A DNA stretch of 64,000 nucleotides from Heterodera schachtii (taxonomy: Eukaryota; Nematoda; Chromadorea; Rhabditida; Heteroderidae), in the NCBI GenBank assembly GCA_023374025.1, contig SIJG01000007.1, positions 2,670,636 through 2,734,635 on the forward strand. The letters run 5' to 3'. The notes beneath the pieces are model-generated. The model had not been told where the DNA came from and searched no databases. It saw only the letters and a program-made list of their open reading frames with translations. Both the position numbers and the translations under genes were made by a program. Each line of letters begins with the position of its first letter. Position 1 is the first letter of the stretch. Below are positions 1-11,567 of this stretch, in pieces.

Positions 1-59
1 TGCATCATTCGCAAAAAAATTGAAAATTTTATTTCAGAACAAAGAATCTTGCAACCCCG

Positions 60-180
60 TGCGGGATTTCGCAAATTTTAAATGTTGGATTTGCAGGATT
101 GCGGGCTTAATCCCGCGCGATCCCCCATCCTGAAAAAATTTTAGTTCCAATTCCCGCAGCGGAACCCGCAAGTTAATGAA
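60..180. repeat. CCCGC-rich dispersed element fragment
   Basis: The stretch is packed with GCGGGAT/ATCCCGC words in both orientations. The same vocabulary recurs at 47650-47765 and 48185-48354, where it forms the ends of a TIR element with an 8-bp target duplication. This copy is probably a truncated member of that family. I found no gene here. The following 840 bases (about 180-1017) are AT-rich with homopolymer runs, and I see no supportable gene in them. Confidence 0.5.
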
Positions 181-1026
181 ATTTCCAGTTTTACTAAATC
201 TTCATTATTTTTCTTTTCCTTGGCCCCAAATTAGCCCCAAATTAGCCTTTGCTGTTGATGCACGCGGTGACAAAAAAAAACAAAAAAAAATTAGGTGACA
301 ATCGTTGTGATTTTTTTTTTTTTTTTTTGTATTTCTTTTAATTGCTTTTTTTTGTTGCACAGTATTTTAAGCAAAATTCGTTGTAAATTGGTAAATATTT
401 AAAAAAATATTTTTTCTGAGCGGCGCAAATGTCCATTTTTGTTTGGCGGCGCAAGTGTTGAGGCTCAAGTGTCGATTTTGCTTAGCGTAGCAAATGTCGC
501 GGCGCAAAAGTCGCAACACGCATTTTAAATATGACAAAGGGGTTTACCTTTTAGCTTAATAGGGACGAAATTATCTAGCGCAAATTTATTTATTTTATTT
601 TTTAAAAAATTAAAAGAAAATAAAAAATTATTAATAGGTAAAAAATGAGGTTTTAAATTTTAAATTTAATTTTTTTTGTAAAAATTGTCAAAAATTTTGC
701 CTAGTTAAATTTGAAGATTATTTTTTGACTAATTTTTAAACACCACTGATGACAAAAAATTTCTAAAAAAAATAATTGAAATGGATAAAGTTTCATTTTT
801 ATTCATAAATAAATTCCCGAAAACTAATTTCTCAAATCGTATTGGGATTGTCCAATTATCGAAACGATTTCTTTTCGTGTTAATTTTGCACTCTTCAATT
901 TACTTCGATCAACAAAGTGTTTATCACTTTTTGACTTTGGCACAATTCGACGGCAATTGGACTACGAATTCGGCGCTTTGTTACACAACTTTTTCCGCGC
1001 CATTTTAGGAACTTCAAGTTTTTGTG

Positions 1027-1748
1027 GGTGCTAGGTCGAACCGAAAATAGTCTCAGTGTGGGCGAACCGAAAATGGCTCAGTAGGGGCGAACCGAAAAAT
1101 AATCTCAGTGTGGGCGAACCGCAAATAGTCTCAGTGTCAATAAAAATATTTAAATTTAATTATTTTAAAGAAATATTTTTTAATTGAAATTAATAATGTT
1201 AAATTTTAAAATTAAAAAATAATGTAATTGCGAGGTTCAACTTTCTTCAAAAATTCTGCTCAAAATAAATGCTAGCTTTTGTACCATTAATAATGTAGAA
1301 TAATTTTTGAATTGTAACATTAGTGTAAAAAAGAATAGGGATGAAGGAAAATTATGGGAAAAACTGCATGAAATTTGTGGAGAAATGAATGAAGATCTTA
1401 ATTTACGCAAATATTGGGTGAAATTTCTGAAGAAAATTAGTAGATTTGAAAATCCTCTAGTAAGCTTAATTGTCTAACTTGATTTAAAATGAAAATTTTC
1501 ATTTCAATATAATTTTTTTTGGTCGGAGATGGAATGCTTTTATAATATTCTTTTTTAGTTTATTTTTTTAAATAATCGTCTAATTAAATTTATTATTCTT
1601 CGATACCGAATTGTATTAAATTTAAATATTTTTATTGACACTGAGACTATTTTCGGTTCGCCCACACTGAGATTATTTTTCGGTTCGCCCCTACTGAGCC
1701 ATTTTCGGTTCGCCCACACTGAGACTATTTTCGGTTCGGCTCAGCACG
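1027..1748. mobile_element. Foldback TIR element with 9-bp TSD (MULE-like MITE)
   Basis: Two long inverted arms (about 1028-1140 and 1630-1747) face each other. Each arm consists of repeats of a short unit containing GGCGAACCGAAAATAGTCTC. The termini read GGTGCTAGG at the left and CAGCACG at the right. The nine bases GTTTTTGTG occur directly on both sides (1018-1026 and 1749-1757), a clean target-site duplication. Long TIRs with a 9-bp duplication are typical of Mutator-like elements. The AT-rich centre has no reading frame of note, so the element would be non-autonomous. Confidence 0.75.
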
Positions 1749-2196
1749 GTTTTTGTGTCTCTGAACTTGAGAATCCAGTCACAAGGGATGATGATTAGAG
1801 TGTTGAATAATATGGCCATATTTTTTCCCTAGAGGCCTGAAACGTATGAAAAACAATTTTTTAGCTTGATTAGAAGCTTCTAGGGTGGATTTGTATATCC
1901 ATATTTCGCGATTAAGGTCCATATTTGTCCATATTTTGGCCTTTTTATCTATATTTTATGTCCATATTTTGGCATTTTTCCATAAAACCTCTATTAGAAC
2001 GGATCCCAGCGGCTAAATTTGCCTTTTTGCCCCAAAGACCAGAAATTTTTCCAAAAAAATCATTTATGGGATTATTGGCTCGACTTATCAGTGCCTATGA
2101 GGTTCCGCTCCTACTTCCTCCCCTTTTACACTTTGGGTGCTTAGCGGCATTAACAGTGTTGCCGTGGATTAATTTCCCTAAATTAATTAAACTTAC

Positions 2197-2240
2197 CGAT
2201 GGGTTTGCAATTAAAATTGGAATTATATAATGTTGAGCAT
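2197..2240 (-). pseudogene. Relic of family-1 signal-peptide exon
   Basis: On the minus strand a stretch ending GCAAACCCATCG followed by a GTAAGT donor matches the end of exon 1 of the family-1 genes (compare 4491-4541 and 32536-32616). The upstream ATG at 2240 runs into a stop within the hydrophobic segment and no following exon is recognisable nearby, so this is a relic. The surrounding 1758-3037 region is otherwise AT-rich. I see no supportable gene in it, including in the open frame on the minus strand at 2561-2854. Confidence 0.5.
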
Positions 2241-3037
2241 AAGGCGAGTTTTTTTGAATGTTCTGCTGAGAAAATGAAATGAAAAATTTGAAATTAAATC
2301 ATTTTAATTTTATTTAAATAATTGTTGAAAGCAACAAGGGAAAAATGATCACAAGTGATCAATACTTTTGTTGACTCACTAATTATCCAAATCCTTTGGT
2401 CGCCAATTCATGTAATCGCCCCTCCCATCCCTAATTAACGCCCATGTAATCGCCGATTAATCGGAAACATTAAGCACCTAACAGCTGTTTTAAGAAGGGC
2501 GAACGCGTTCAAAAACACCATCACTATTTAAACCAATCGTTCGCCGTTCAAATTGCTCAGTTACCACCACTCAGTCACCTTGCCATTTACCGACCACCCG
2601 CCCAAATCACCCCATTCACTGTAATTTTGGTGAAGACAAATAAATTTGGATTGGAACGGCGTGTTATTTTCTTTAAAAATTTGGACAGCCAATTCCGCCC
2701 AAAATCGGCTTCGTTCAATAATAAGAAATTTATAACTGTGAAAGAAAAAGCAAAAATGTAGACAGAAAGAATACAAAGTGAAAATTGAAAAGAAAAATTG
2801 CAAAATAATCAAAAAATATTCGAAAATTGGAGAAGAAGACAGAATCATGCTCACTGAAAAATGGGCATTTCTATAGCATAGGGAATTAATCCAAATTGAA
2901 TTTAATCAACATCGAAAAATAATCTTTGAATTTTTGTAAAATATTTGTTAGTTTAACCCCCAATGCTATTTAAAAGCCAAAAAATAAGAAATAGGAAATG
3001 ATCTGCAAAAAACCCCGTTTTTTGTGACACCGAAAAA

Positions 3038-4541
3038 TTATGAAAATGGCGATGAATTGAAAATGTAAAATTTGTTATTATATTCATTTTTCAGATTGAA
3101 TCTTTCTTCATCATTGGTTGTATTTTCAAATGCTTTTTCCATTTTTTCCTCAAATTCTTGTCGAAGATTGTCTTCAATTTCTTTTGATAAATTTAAACTT
3201 TTCTTTCCCTTTTTTTGCACATTTTTTGGTCCGATAATCTTTTCCGAAATATTTTGTGTAAATTTACTAAACCAATTTGCCTCCTCTTTAATTTCATAGC
3301 TCAATTCGGCTTCATTTACCAAAACCGTCTTCCAATTGTCATTTGTCTGCCAATTGTTAGCCCCCAATGTGTTTTTATCCTTTGCCCAAAAACATTTCGA
3401 AATATTATTCAGTGTTTTAATGACGGAAATTAAATCCTTTTGATTATAGTATGTATCGTAATTTGTAAATATTGGCTTAACTGCTGATAATTTATGAGCC
3501 ATTTCATTGCTTTTACCTTAAATATATTATAATATTTAAAATCATTAACTTAAAATAAAACCTTCAACATATAGTCGAAATAAATATTCGTACAAAATGT
3601 GCAAATATTTGCGATTCGTTTGGCATATTTTCCGTTCCTTTTCTTCAAATTCCTTCCCAATTTTATCACAATGTCAATTCTCTCTTATCAAATACATAAC
3701 GCCAAGATGGGCCTCATATTTTTGTGTCAAAAATTCGTTCATTTTCTCAATTTCGTATAATCCAAAAGTGATCAGGAGTCTATCATTCCCATAAAAATTT
3801 CCATTCTCTTTCTTTCGACTTAAATTATTTGAATATTCTTCAGCCATTTTTAAAAATTTCGCTGAATTTCTCGCTAATCCTTTGACAAATTGCGAAAATA
3901 AAGCATGTGCATTCTAAATTTTGAATTTATTTAATATCATTGAATGTTAAGTCTCACCCATGTCCATTGATCATCGAATTTTGTACCAACAATTACCAAA
4001 TGTTTATCATCATTTATTTCATTAGCTGTCGATGGATTGTCTTTTTTTGCCCTTTTCTCTGCTTTTTTGAACATTTCCTCTAAATATTCTTCAAATTTTT
4101 GCCGGATTATTCCTTCTAAACTTTCATTGGTTTGCCATTCATTTGCTGTGTCAATTGCCAATTGCAAAATCATTTCATTAATTGGCAATCTTGGCTCATA
4201 ATTTAATTCAGATGCATAATTTAATCTCACCTCATTCAACAATTTTGGTTCAAAATTTGAATAATAATAATTAAATTGGTTTAATTTATATCTATAAAGT
4301 TTACTCCGAAATAAATTAAAATAAAATTGCGAAATTTTGACGAGACAATTTATCGAATTAATCAGTGGTCCTTCAATTTCATATTTTCTATATTTAAATG
4401 CGAATTTAGGCTTCATTGTTGGAATTCCGTTGTATTCAATCTGATTAATGAAATTGGATCATAAATAATTTCCCTAATGAATTAACTTACCGATGGATTT
4501 GCATTTGAAAATGGAGAAACAATAATAAGAAAGGGTATCAT
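3038..4541 (-). pseudogene. Family-1 copy C, four exons, truncated and with a nonsense codon
   Basis: Minus-strand exons rebuilt against copy D are 4541-4491, 4440-3958, 3913-3562 and 3516-3038. Donors are GTAAGT, GTGAGA and GTTTTA; acceptors end CAG, TAG and AAG, with phases 0, 0 and 1 as in copy D. Exon 1 encodes a short hydrophobic leader (MIPFLIIVSPFSNANPS). Exon 2 starts late and lacks the first half of module 1 (the MRKNWQC part). Exon 3 carries module 2, but the conserved Asn-Trp-Gln-Cys is read Asn-stop-His-Cys: a TGA at 3674-3676 replaces TGG. Exon 4 is open to a stop at 3038. Function of the family is unknown to me. With both truncation and nonsense codon this copy is most likely a pseudogene, although the first two exons could still make a short secreted peptide. 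A satellite array sits about 240 bp upstream. Confidence 0.7.
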
Positions 4542-4756
4542 AAAAAATTGAACATTATAATTTTTCTTTAAAAAATGATAAAATGTTTAAAAAACCCATT
4601 AAGCATTGTTTTTTAAAAGATAATTAGAAAAAAATTAATCGAAATGAATTAGTCTCAATCTAATTAAATAAAGATATATTTTTAAAATAAATTAATTTAA
4701 AAAAAGATATTCTAAATTAACTAAAGTAATTATGAAAATGAAAAATTTAAACCCAG

Positions 4757-4763
4757 CCTTATA
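4757..4763 (-). promoter_or_regulatory. TATA-like box of family-1 copy C
   Basis: TATAAGG on the minus strand, about 215 bp upstream of the copy C ATG and just inside the end of the satellite array. Comparable boxes precede copy E (TATATAAG, 54901-54908), copy D (TTTAAAAGG, about 32360-32368) and an exon-1 relic (TATAAG, 35685-35690). All sit in the same local context. The start of transcription is not shown by the sequence. Confidence 0.45.
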
Positions 4764-4784
4764 ACCAAAGAAAAATTTGATTTT

Positions 4785-6057
4785 AAATAGTGATCTTAAG
4801 TAGGATTATTCATATCTACTTATATAAATTGTTTATTATATTAAATAATAATTTAATATTAAAAAAAATTTGGATTTCATAAGTAGGATTATCCAAATCT
4901 ACTTAATATAATTTTTTATTATATTAAAGAATAAATTAAAAATTTGGATTGATCATAAGTAGGATTATCCAAATCTACTTAATATACTTTTTTATTATAT
5001 TAAAGAACAAATTAATAATTGAGATTGATCATAAAGCAGGTTTATCCAAATCTACTTAATTTTTTTATTATATTTAATAATAATTCAATATTAAAAAAAT
5101 TGGGATTGATCATAAGTAGGATTATCCAAATCTACTTAATATAATTTTTTATTATATTAAAGAACAAATTAAAAATTTGGATTGATCATAAGTAGGATTA
5201 TCCAAATCTACTTAATATACTTTTTTATTATATTAAAGAACAAATTAATAATTGAGATTGATCATAAAGTAGGATTATCCAAATCTACTTTATTTTTTTA
5301 TTATATTTAATAATAATTCAATATTTAAAAATTTGGATTGATCATAAATAGGATTATCCAAATCTACTTAATATACTTTTTTATTATATTAAAGAACAAA
5401 TTAAAAATTTGTATTGATCATAAAGTAGGATTATCCAAATCTACTTTATTTTTTTATTATATTTAATAATAATTCAATATTTAAAAAATTGGGATTGATC
5501 ATAAGTAGGATTATCCAAATCTACTTAATATAATTTTTTATTATATTGAAGAACAAATTAAAAATTTGGATTGATCATAAGTAGGATTATCCAAATCTAC
5601 TTAATATACTTTTTTATTATATTAAAGAACAAATTAATAATTGAGATTGATCATAAAGTAGGATTATCCAAATCTACTTTATTTTTTTATTATATTTAAT
5701 AATAATTCAATATTTAAAAAATTGGGATTGATCATAAGTAGGATTATCCAAATCTACTTAATATAATTTTTTATTATATTGAAGAACAAATTAAAAATTT
5801 GGATTGATCATAAGTAGGATTATCCAAATCTACTTAATATACTTTTTTATTATATTAAAGAACAAATTAATAATTGAGATTGATCATAAAGTAGGATTAT
5901 CCAAATCTACTTTATTTTTTTATTATATTTAATAATAATTCAATATTTAAAAAATTGGGATTGATCATAAGTAGGATTATTCAAATTTACTTAATATAAT
6001 TCTTTGTTATGTTAAATAATGAAACAATATATAAAAATTGGGTTTGATCATAAGTAG
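4785..6057 (-). repeat. Left satellite array, about 76-80 bp monomers in a trimeric higher-order unit
   Basis: Roughly 16 tandem monomers each carry a box that reads TAGATTTGGATAATCCTACT on the minus strand, separated by AT-rich spacers of about 50 bp. Three spacer variants alternate, giving a repeating unit of about 230 bp that is clear between 5090 and 5960. The box is shared with the 12-kb array at 20054-32262, but the spacers differ. Relative to copy C the box lies in the sense direction, upstream of the first exon. No reading frame of note occurs. Confidence 0.9.
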
Positions 6058-6487
6058 GAAAAAGTTTTGTCCCAATATTTTTCGATAAGCGAGCAAAGCT
6101 TACCAAACTTTACAGGGATACTAAAAGGAAGAGATTTTAGCGGACACTGGAAAAATTGTAGATTTTACATACTTATTTAAAGCATGCGCCAAATTGAAAT
6201 GTGAAGGGCGTAAGAATTTTTGGATTTGGTTGAAAATAAAAAAAATTATAGCCCAATGGTCTGGCGCTAAAACGACCAAGTCCATTTTGAACTATGACAT
6301 TTTGCCAAAATATTATTAAATTTTTCAAATTTGACGCAGTTTCATTGATAAAAAAAAATATTTTTTGAATTTTTCCATCCTTTTTCCAGACATTTCGCCA
6401 AAAATAATGTTAAAAATTAATACAGGAAAACAGGTTTTTTAGGCCTGTACCTGTACCTGTATTTCCAAAATGGCCTGTACCTGACAC
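6058..6487. repeat. Transposon-derived debris flanking the minisatellite
   Basis: A segment near 6295-6360 (starting GACATTTTGCCAAAATATTA) matches a segment at about 59320-59365 inside another dispersed repeat. The end of the stretch (6435-6485) contains several CCTGTACCTG words, analogous to the GGGACCGGGA words of the 58680-59475 element. No gene is supported. Confidence 0.4.
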
Positions 6488-9400
6488 TGAAATACAATTT
6501 ATTGAAATCGGAATAAAATTCATTGATATCGTATTACAATTCATTGACACTGAAATACAATTCATTGACACTGAAATACCATTCATTGACATCAAATTAC
6601 AATTTATTGACATCAAATTACAATTCATTGACATCAAATTACAATTCATTGACACTGAAATACAATTCATTGATATCGTACTACAATTCATTGACATCAA
6701 TTTACAATTCATTGACATCAAATTACAATTCATTGACACTGAAATACAATTCATTGACACTGAAATACAATTCATTGACATCGGAATAAAATTCATTGAC
6801 ATCAGATTAAAATTCATTGATATCTTATTACAATTCATTGACATCAAATTACAATTCATTGACACTGAAATACAATTCATTGATATCGTATTACAATTCA
6901 TTGATATCGTATTACAATTCATTGACATCAATTTACAATTCATTGACATCAAATTACAATTCATTGACACTGAAATACAATTCATTGACACTGAAATACA
7001 ATTCATTGACATCGGAATAAAATTCATTGACATCAGAATAAAATTCATTGATATCTTATTACAATTCATTGACATCAAATTACAATTCATTGACACCGAA
7101 ATACAATTCATTGACACCAGAATAAAATTGATTGATATCGTATTACAATTCATTGACATCAAATTACAATTTATTGACACTGAAATACAATTCATTGACA
7201 CTGAAATACAATTCATTGACATCTGAATATAATTCATTGACATCGAATTACAATTCATTGACGTCTGAATATAATTCATTGATATCAAATTACAACATTG
7301 ACATCGAAATACAATTCATTGACACTGAAATACAATTCATTGATATCAAATTACAATTCATTGACATCGAAATACAACTCATTGATATCAAATTACAATT
7401 CATTGACATCGAAATACAATTCATTGATATCAAATTACAATTCATTGACATCGAAATACAATTCATTGACATAGAATTACAATTCATTGGCATCGAATTA
7501 CAATTCATTGACATAGAATTACAATTCATTGACACTGAAATACAATTCATTGACACTGAAATACAATTCATTGACATCGGAATAAAATTCATTGACATCA
7601 GAATAAAATTCATTGATATCTTATTACAATTCATCCAAATCGAATTACAATTCATTGACATCGGAATAAAATTCATGGACATCAGAATAAAATTCATTGA
7701 TATCGTATTACAATTCATTGACATCAAATTACAATTTATTGACACTGATATACAATTCATTGACACTGAAATACAATTCATTGACATCTGAATATAATTC
7801 ATTGATATCAAATTACAATTCATTGACATCGAAATACAACTCATTGATATCAAATTACAATTCATTGACATCGAAATACAATTCATTGATATCAAATTAC
7901 AATTCATTGACATCGAAATACAATTCATTGACATCTGAATATAATTCATTGATATCAAATTACAATTCATTGACATCGAAATACAACTCATTGATATCAA
8001 ATTACAATTCATTGACATCGAAATACAATTCATTGATATCAAATTACAATTCATTGACATCGAAATACAATTCATTGACATAGAATTACAATTCATTGGC
8101 ATCGAATTACAATTCATTGACATCGGAATAAAATTCATTGACATCAGAATAAAATTCATTGATATCTTATTACAATTCATCCAAATCGAATTACAATTCA
8201 TTGACATCGGAATAAAATTCATGGACATCAGAATAAAATTCATTGATATCGTATTACAATTCATTGACATCAAATTACAATTTATTGACACTGAAATACA
8301 ATTCATTGACACTGAAATACAATTCATTGACATCTGAATATAATTCATTGATATCAAATTACAATTCATTGACATCGAAATACAACTCATTGATATCAAA
8401 TTACAATTCATTGACATCGAAATACAATTCATTGATATCAAATTACAACATCGACATCGAATTACAATTCATTGACATCTGAATATAATTCATTGATATC
8501 AAATTACAATTCATTGACATCGAAATACAACTCATTGATATCAAATTACAATTCATTGACATCGAAATACAATTCATTGATATCAAATTACAATTCATTG
8601 ACATCGAAATACAATTCATTGACATAGAATTACAATTCATTGGCATCGAATTACAATTCATTGACATCAAATTACAATTCATTGACACTGAAATACAATT
8701 CATTGACACTGAAATACAATTCATTGACATCGGAATAAAATTCATTGACATCAGAATAAAATTCATTGATATCTTATTACAATTCATCCAAATCGAATTA
8801 CAATTCATTGACATCGGAATAAAATTCATGGACATCAGAATAAAATTCATTGATATCGTATTACAATTCATTGACATCAAATTACAATTTATTGACACTG
8901 AAATACAATTCATTGACACTGAAATACAATTCATTGACATCTGAATATAATTCATTGATATCAAATTACAACATTGACATCGAATTACAATTCATTGACA
9001 TCTGAATATAATTCATTGATATCAAATTACAATTCATTGACATCGAAATACAACTCATTGATATCAAATTACAATTCATTGACATCGAAATACAATTCAT
9101 TGATATCAAATTACAATTCATTGACATCGAAATACAATTCATTGACATCGAATTACAATTCATTGACGTCTGAATATAATTCATTGATATCAAATTACAA
9201 CATTGACATCGAATTACAATTCATTGACATCTGAATATAATTCATTGATATCAAATTACAATTCATTGACATCGAAATACAACTCATTGATATCAAATTA
9301 CAATTCATTGACATCGAAATACAATTCATTGACATCAAATTACAATTTATTGACACTGAAATACAATTCATTGACATCGAATTACAATTCATTGACGTCT

Positions 9401-9748
9401 GAATATAATTCATTGATATCAAATTACAACATTGACATCGAATTACAATTCATTGACATCTGAATATAATTCATTGATATCAAATTACAATTCATTGACA
9501 TCGAAATACAACTCATTGATATCAAATTACAATTCATTGATATCAAATTACAACATTGACATCGAATTACAATTCATTGACATCTGAATATAATTCATTG
9601 ATATCAAATTACAATTCATTGACATCGAAATACAATTCATTGATATCAAATTACAATTCATTGACATCGAAATACAATTCATTGACATAGAATTACAATT
9701 CATTGGCATCGAATTACAATTCATTGACATAGAATTACAATTCATTGA
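6488..9748. repeat. 21-bp minisatellite, about 155 copies
   Basis: The unit is ATTCATTGACATCGAAATAC plus one base, with variants (ATATC, ACACTG, ATCAGAATAAA, ATCTGAATATA). Because 21 is a multiple of three and the unit lacks stops in several frames, long frames stay open on both strands: heptapeptide YNSLTSK repeats on plus, MNCISMS repeats on minus. Larger blocks also repeat: a unit of about 229 bp near 8960-9460, and a block containing ACAATTCATCCAAATCGAAT at about 7627, 8172 and 8783. These frames are best read as repeat artefacts, not proteins. The 9785-10067 stretch after it holds nothing I can support. Confidence 0.9.
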
Positions 9749-10067
9749 CATCGAAGAACTCATTTTCCAACAAATTCCGATCAAACGGCACTAAGTTTAG
9801 TTTTAGGTTGTTTGTGTGTAGTCAAGCTGAAAACATTTCTAAAATTTGTTGTGAGATTTTTACTGTTATTTATTTATCATTTTTCTTTTATTTATTTTTG
9901 TTTTAAAAAAAATTGTTAATAGTTCAAGCAACATTTGCCTTCAATGTTTAAACAACGTGTTTTATATGACAGTGATGCAAAAATCGGAAAATAAAGACAT
10001 GAAAAGGGATCAAAAATTAGAAAAATCATCCCTCTTTCTTCTCGTCGATTATAAATAATCATCGTAT

Positions 10068-11381
10068 TTATCTTCGCTTTTTCTTACTATCTTTGTCCTT
10101 CTGTGTACTTGATACTTCCTTTTTGTTTTCTTTTTGAATTTTTCCCTTTCTTGGCGTTTTGTTGCTGTTGTTGTTTTTGGCCTTTTCCATATCCTTTAGC
10201 GCGTTCATTGCACGGCACACTTTTATCCATGAATGGAAAAATGTGCCGTACTTTGTCTCAATTTTTTTCGCTACAATACTGCAAAAAACGGACAAATTTG
10301 GCCAAGTTTGGACCAACAATGCTTTTAAATTCTTCAAATTCCTCGGATTTCTCATACTTTGTAGCAACTGTGTCCCAATTTCTTCCAGCAACCGCCGATT
10401 GTTCTTTCTTAATAAATTTGCAAAAAAAAATAGGCTAAATTATACTGCCGGCCTTGATTTTTTTTTGAGAAGAATTATTTTTAACATTATAAAAATTTTT
10501 GCGTTTCTGTGGCCAAAAATTTCAACAAAAAAACGAAAACAATTTTTTAAAATTTAGAAATTTGAAAAAAAAATCATGCTTTAAATTATTTCGAACCAGA
10601 TAATCGTTTTTTGGAAATTTAAAATTGATCGCAAAAATAAAATAAATGATTTGATTTAATTTAATTTATTAATAATTTAATTCAATTGCTCTTAATGTCA
10701 TTTGTACATACTGCGGTAGCCATTCATCATCTTCTATCCCTTTAATGTTTCTTAACGTGTTCATCTTTCTGAGAATTCCTAGAAAATCACCGACCGCTTT
10801 TTGATCCAATTCATTGCACTGTAAAAAATTATTAAATAAAAATTTTTGTATTTGTTTTTTTAAATCATGCTCAAGAAAATTTCGAAAACTGTATAAAATG
10901 AGGCTCTTTTTAAAAGATTTTCAAGTAGAATTTTCTGAAAAATTGAGATGCACAGGCCTTTCTGGCCTGCCCTGCTTGGTCGCAGAGGCTGGTGGGGATT
11001 GATAACTCAGAAAAAAGGGTGGATGTTCCTCGGTAGCTCAATGGTCGAGTTGCCCGCGGATTGGCTGGATGCGTGGGTTCAATTCCCACCCAAGGCCGAA
11101 TATTTTGCCCATTTCTTATTTTGACATTCTTATGAAAAATTGAGACTTCCTAGCTTTTCAGGCGGATCTAGTAGTCGTCATTTATGGGATATAATGACCC
11201 TAATTAAAATAGGCCCTTGCCCAACGCCCAATGTTCCCACCACAAACAGCCACATGTTGTACACACAAATGTGCTCCCATCCAGAAAAGTGTACTGTCCG
11301 ATTGGCACAAAAATTGCAAATTGATGAATAACCGGAACTAACAAAATGCATCAATGTTTTGCCGCTATGATCAATTAGCAC
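10068..11381 (-). CDS. Family-2 copy A, exons 9-11 (3' part or separate downstream gene)
   Basis: Three minus-strand exons are conserved with copy B. Exon 9 is 11381-about 11241 (acceptor ATAG, probable donor GTGGGA); it contains HSGKT near its start and a run of Cys, Trp and His residues. Exon 10 is 10818-10712 (donor GTATGT, phase 2). Exon 11 is 10407-10068 (phase 1 entry, stop at 10068), ending in a strongly basic Lys/Arg-rich tail (SKKKRR). The exon 10/11 phases agree exactly in both copies. Exon 9 starts in frame without a Met conserved between the copies. It is therefore probably spliced from exon 8 of the upstream gene through a weak donor (GTCAGT, conserved in both copies). The alternative is that exon 8 ends at its own stop and these exons form another gene. 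I do not recognise the protein. The 9-10 intron contains a tRNA-derived sequence not seen in copy B. Confidence 0.55.
11025..11100 (+). repeat. tRNA-derived sequence (SINE head or tRNA pseudogene)
   Basis: TAGCTCAATGG fits a pol III A box and GGTTCAATTCC a B box, about 40 bases apart as in tRNA genes. A perfect T-arm (GTGGG, seven-base loop, CCCAC) is present. The acceptor strands pair imperfectly and no clean anticodon arm forms, so this is more likely a SINE head or decayed tRNA than a working tRNA. It sits in the exon 9-10 intron of family-2 copy A and is absent from the same intron of copy B. Confidence 0.5.
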
Positions 11382-11567
11382 CTATAAATTACACATTACT
11401 TATATATGAATTGCTTTTAAAAGTGGGACTTTTTCCGATTAAAAAAATGTAAAAAAAGAAAACAATATTCATTGAAATTTTCTTTAATTTTTATTTTTCT
11501 TTGTTTTTTGAAATTTTTATGACTGGACCCTTTCCAGAAAATTAAATATCAATATTGTTTTTTTTAA

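Noticed and set aside
781..1008. 75-codon plus-strand frame
   Set aside because: No conserved partner in the window, no splice or promoter context, and AT-rich composition typical of chance frames.
2561..2854. 97-codon minus-strand hydrophobic frame
   Set aside because: Phe/Ile/Leu-rich because of T-rich DNA; no paralogue and no convincing start.
6410..9784. Long open frames (up to 383 codons) on both strands made of heptapeptide repeats
   Set aside because: They are produced by a 21-bp tandem repeat without stops, open on both strands at once, with no start context or flanking exon structure.
11025..11100. Functional tRNA gene
   Set aside because: A and B boxes and the T-arm are good, but acceptor strands and anticodon arm do not fold properly; kept only as a tRNA-derived repeat.
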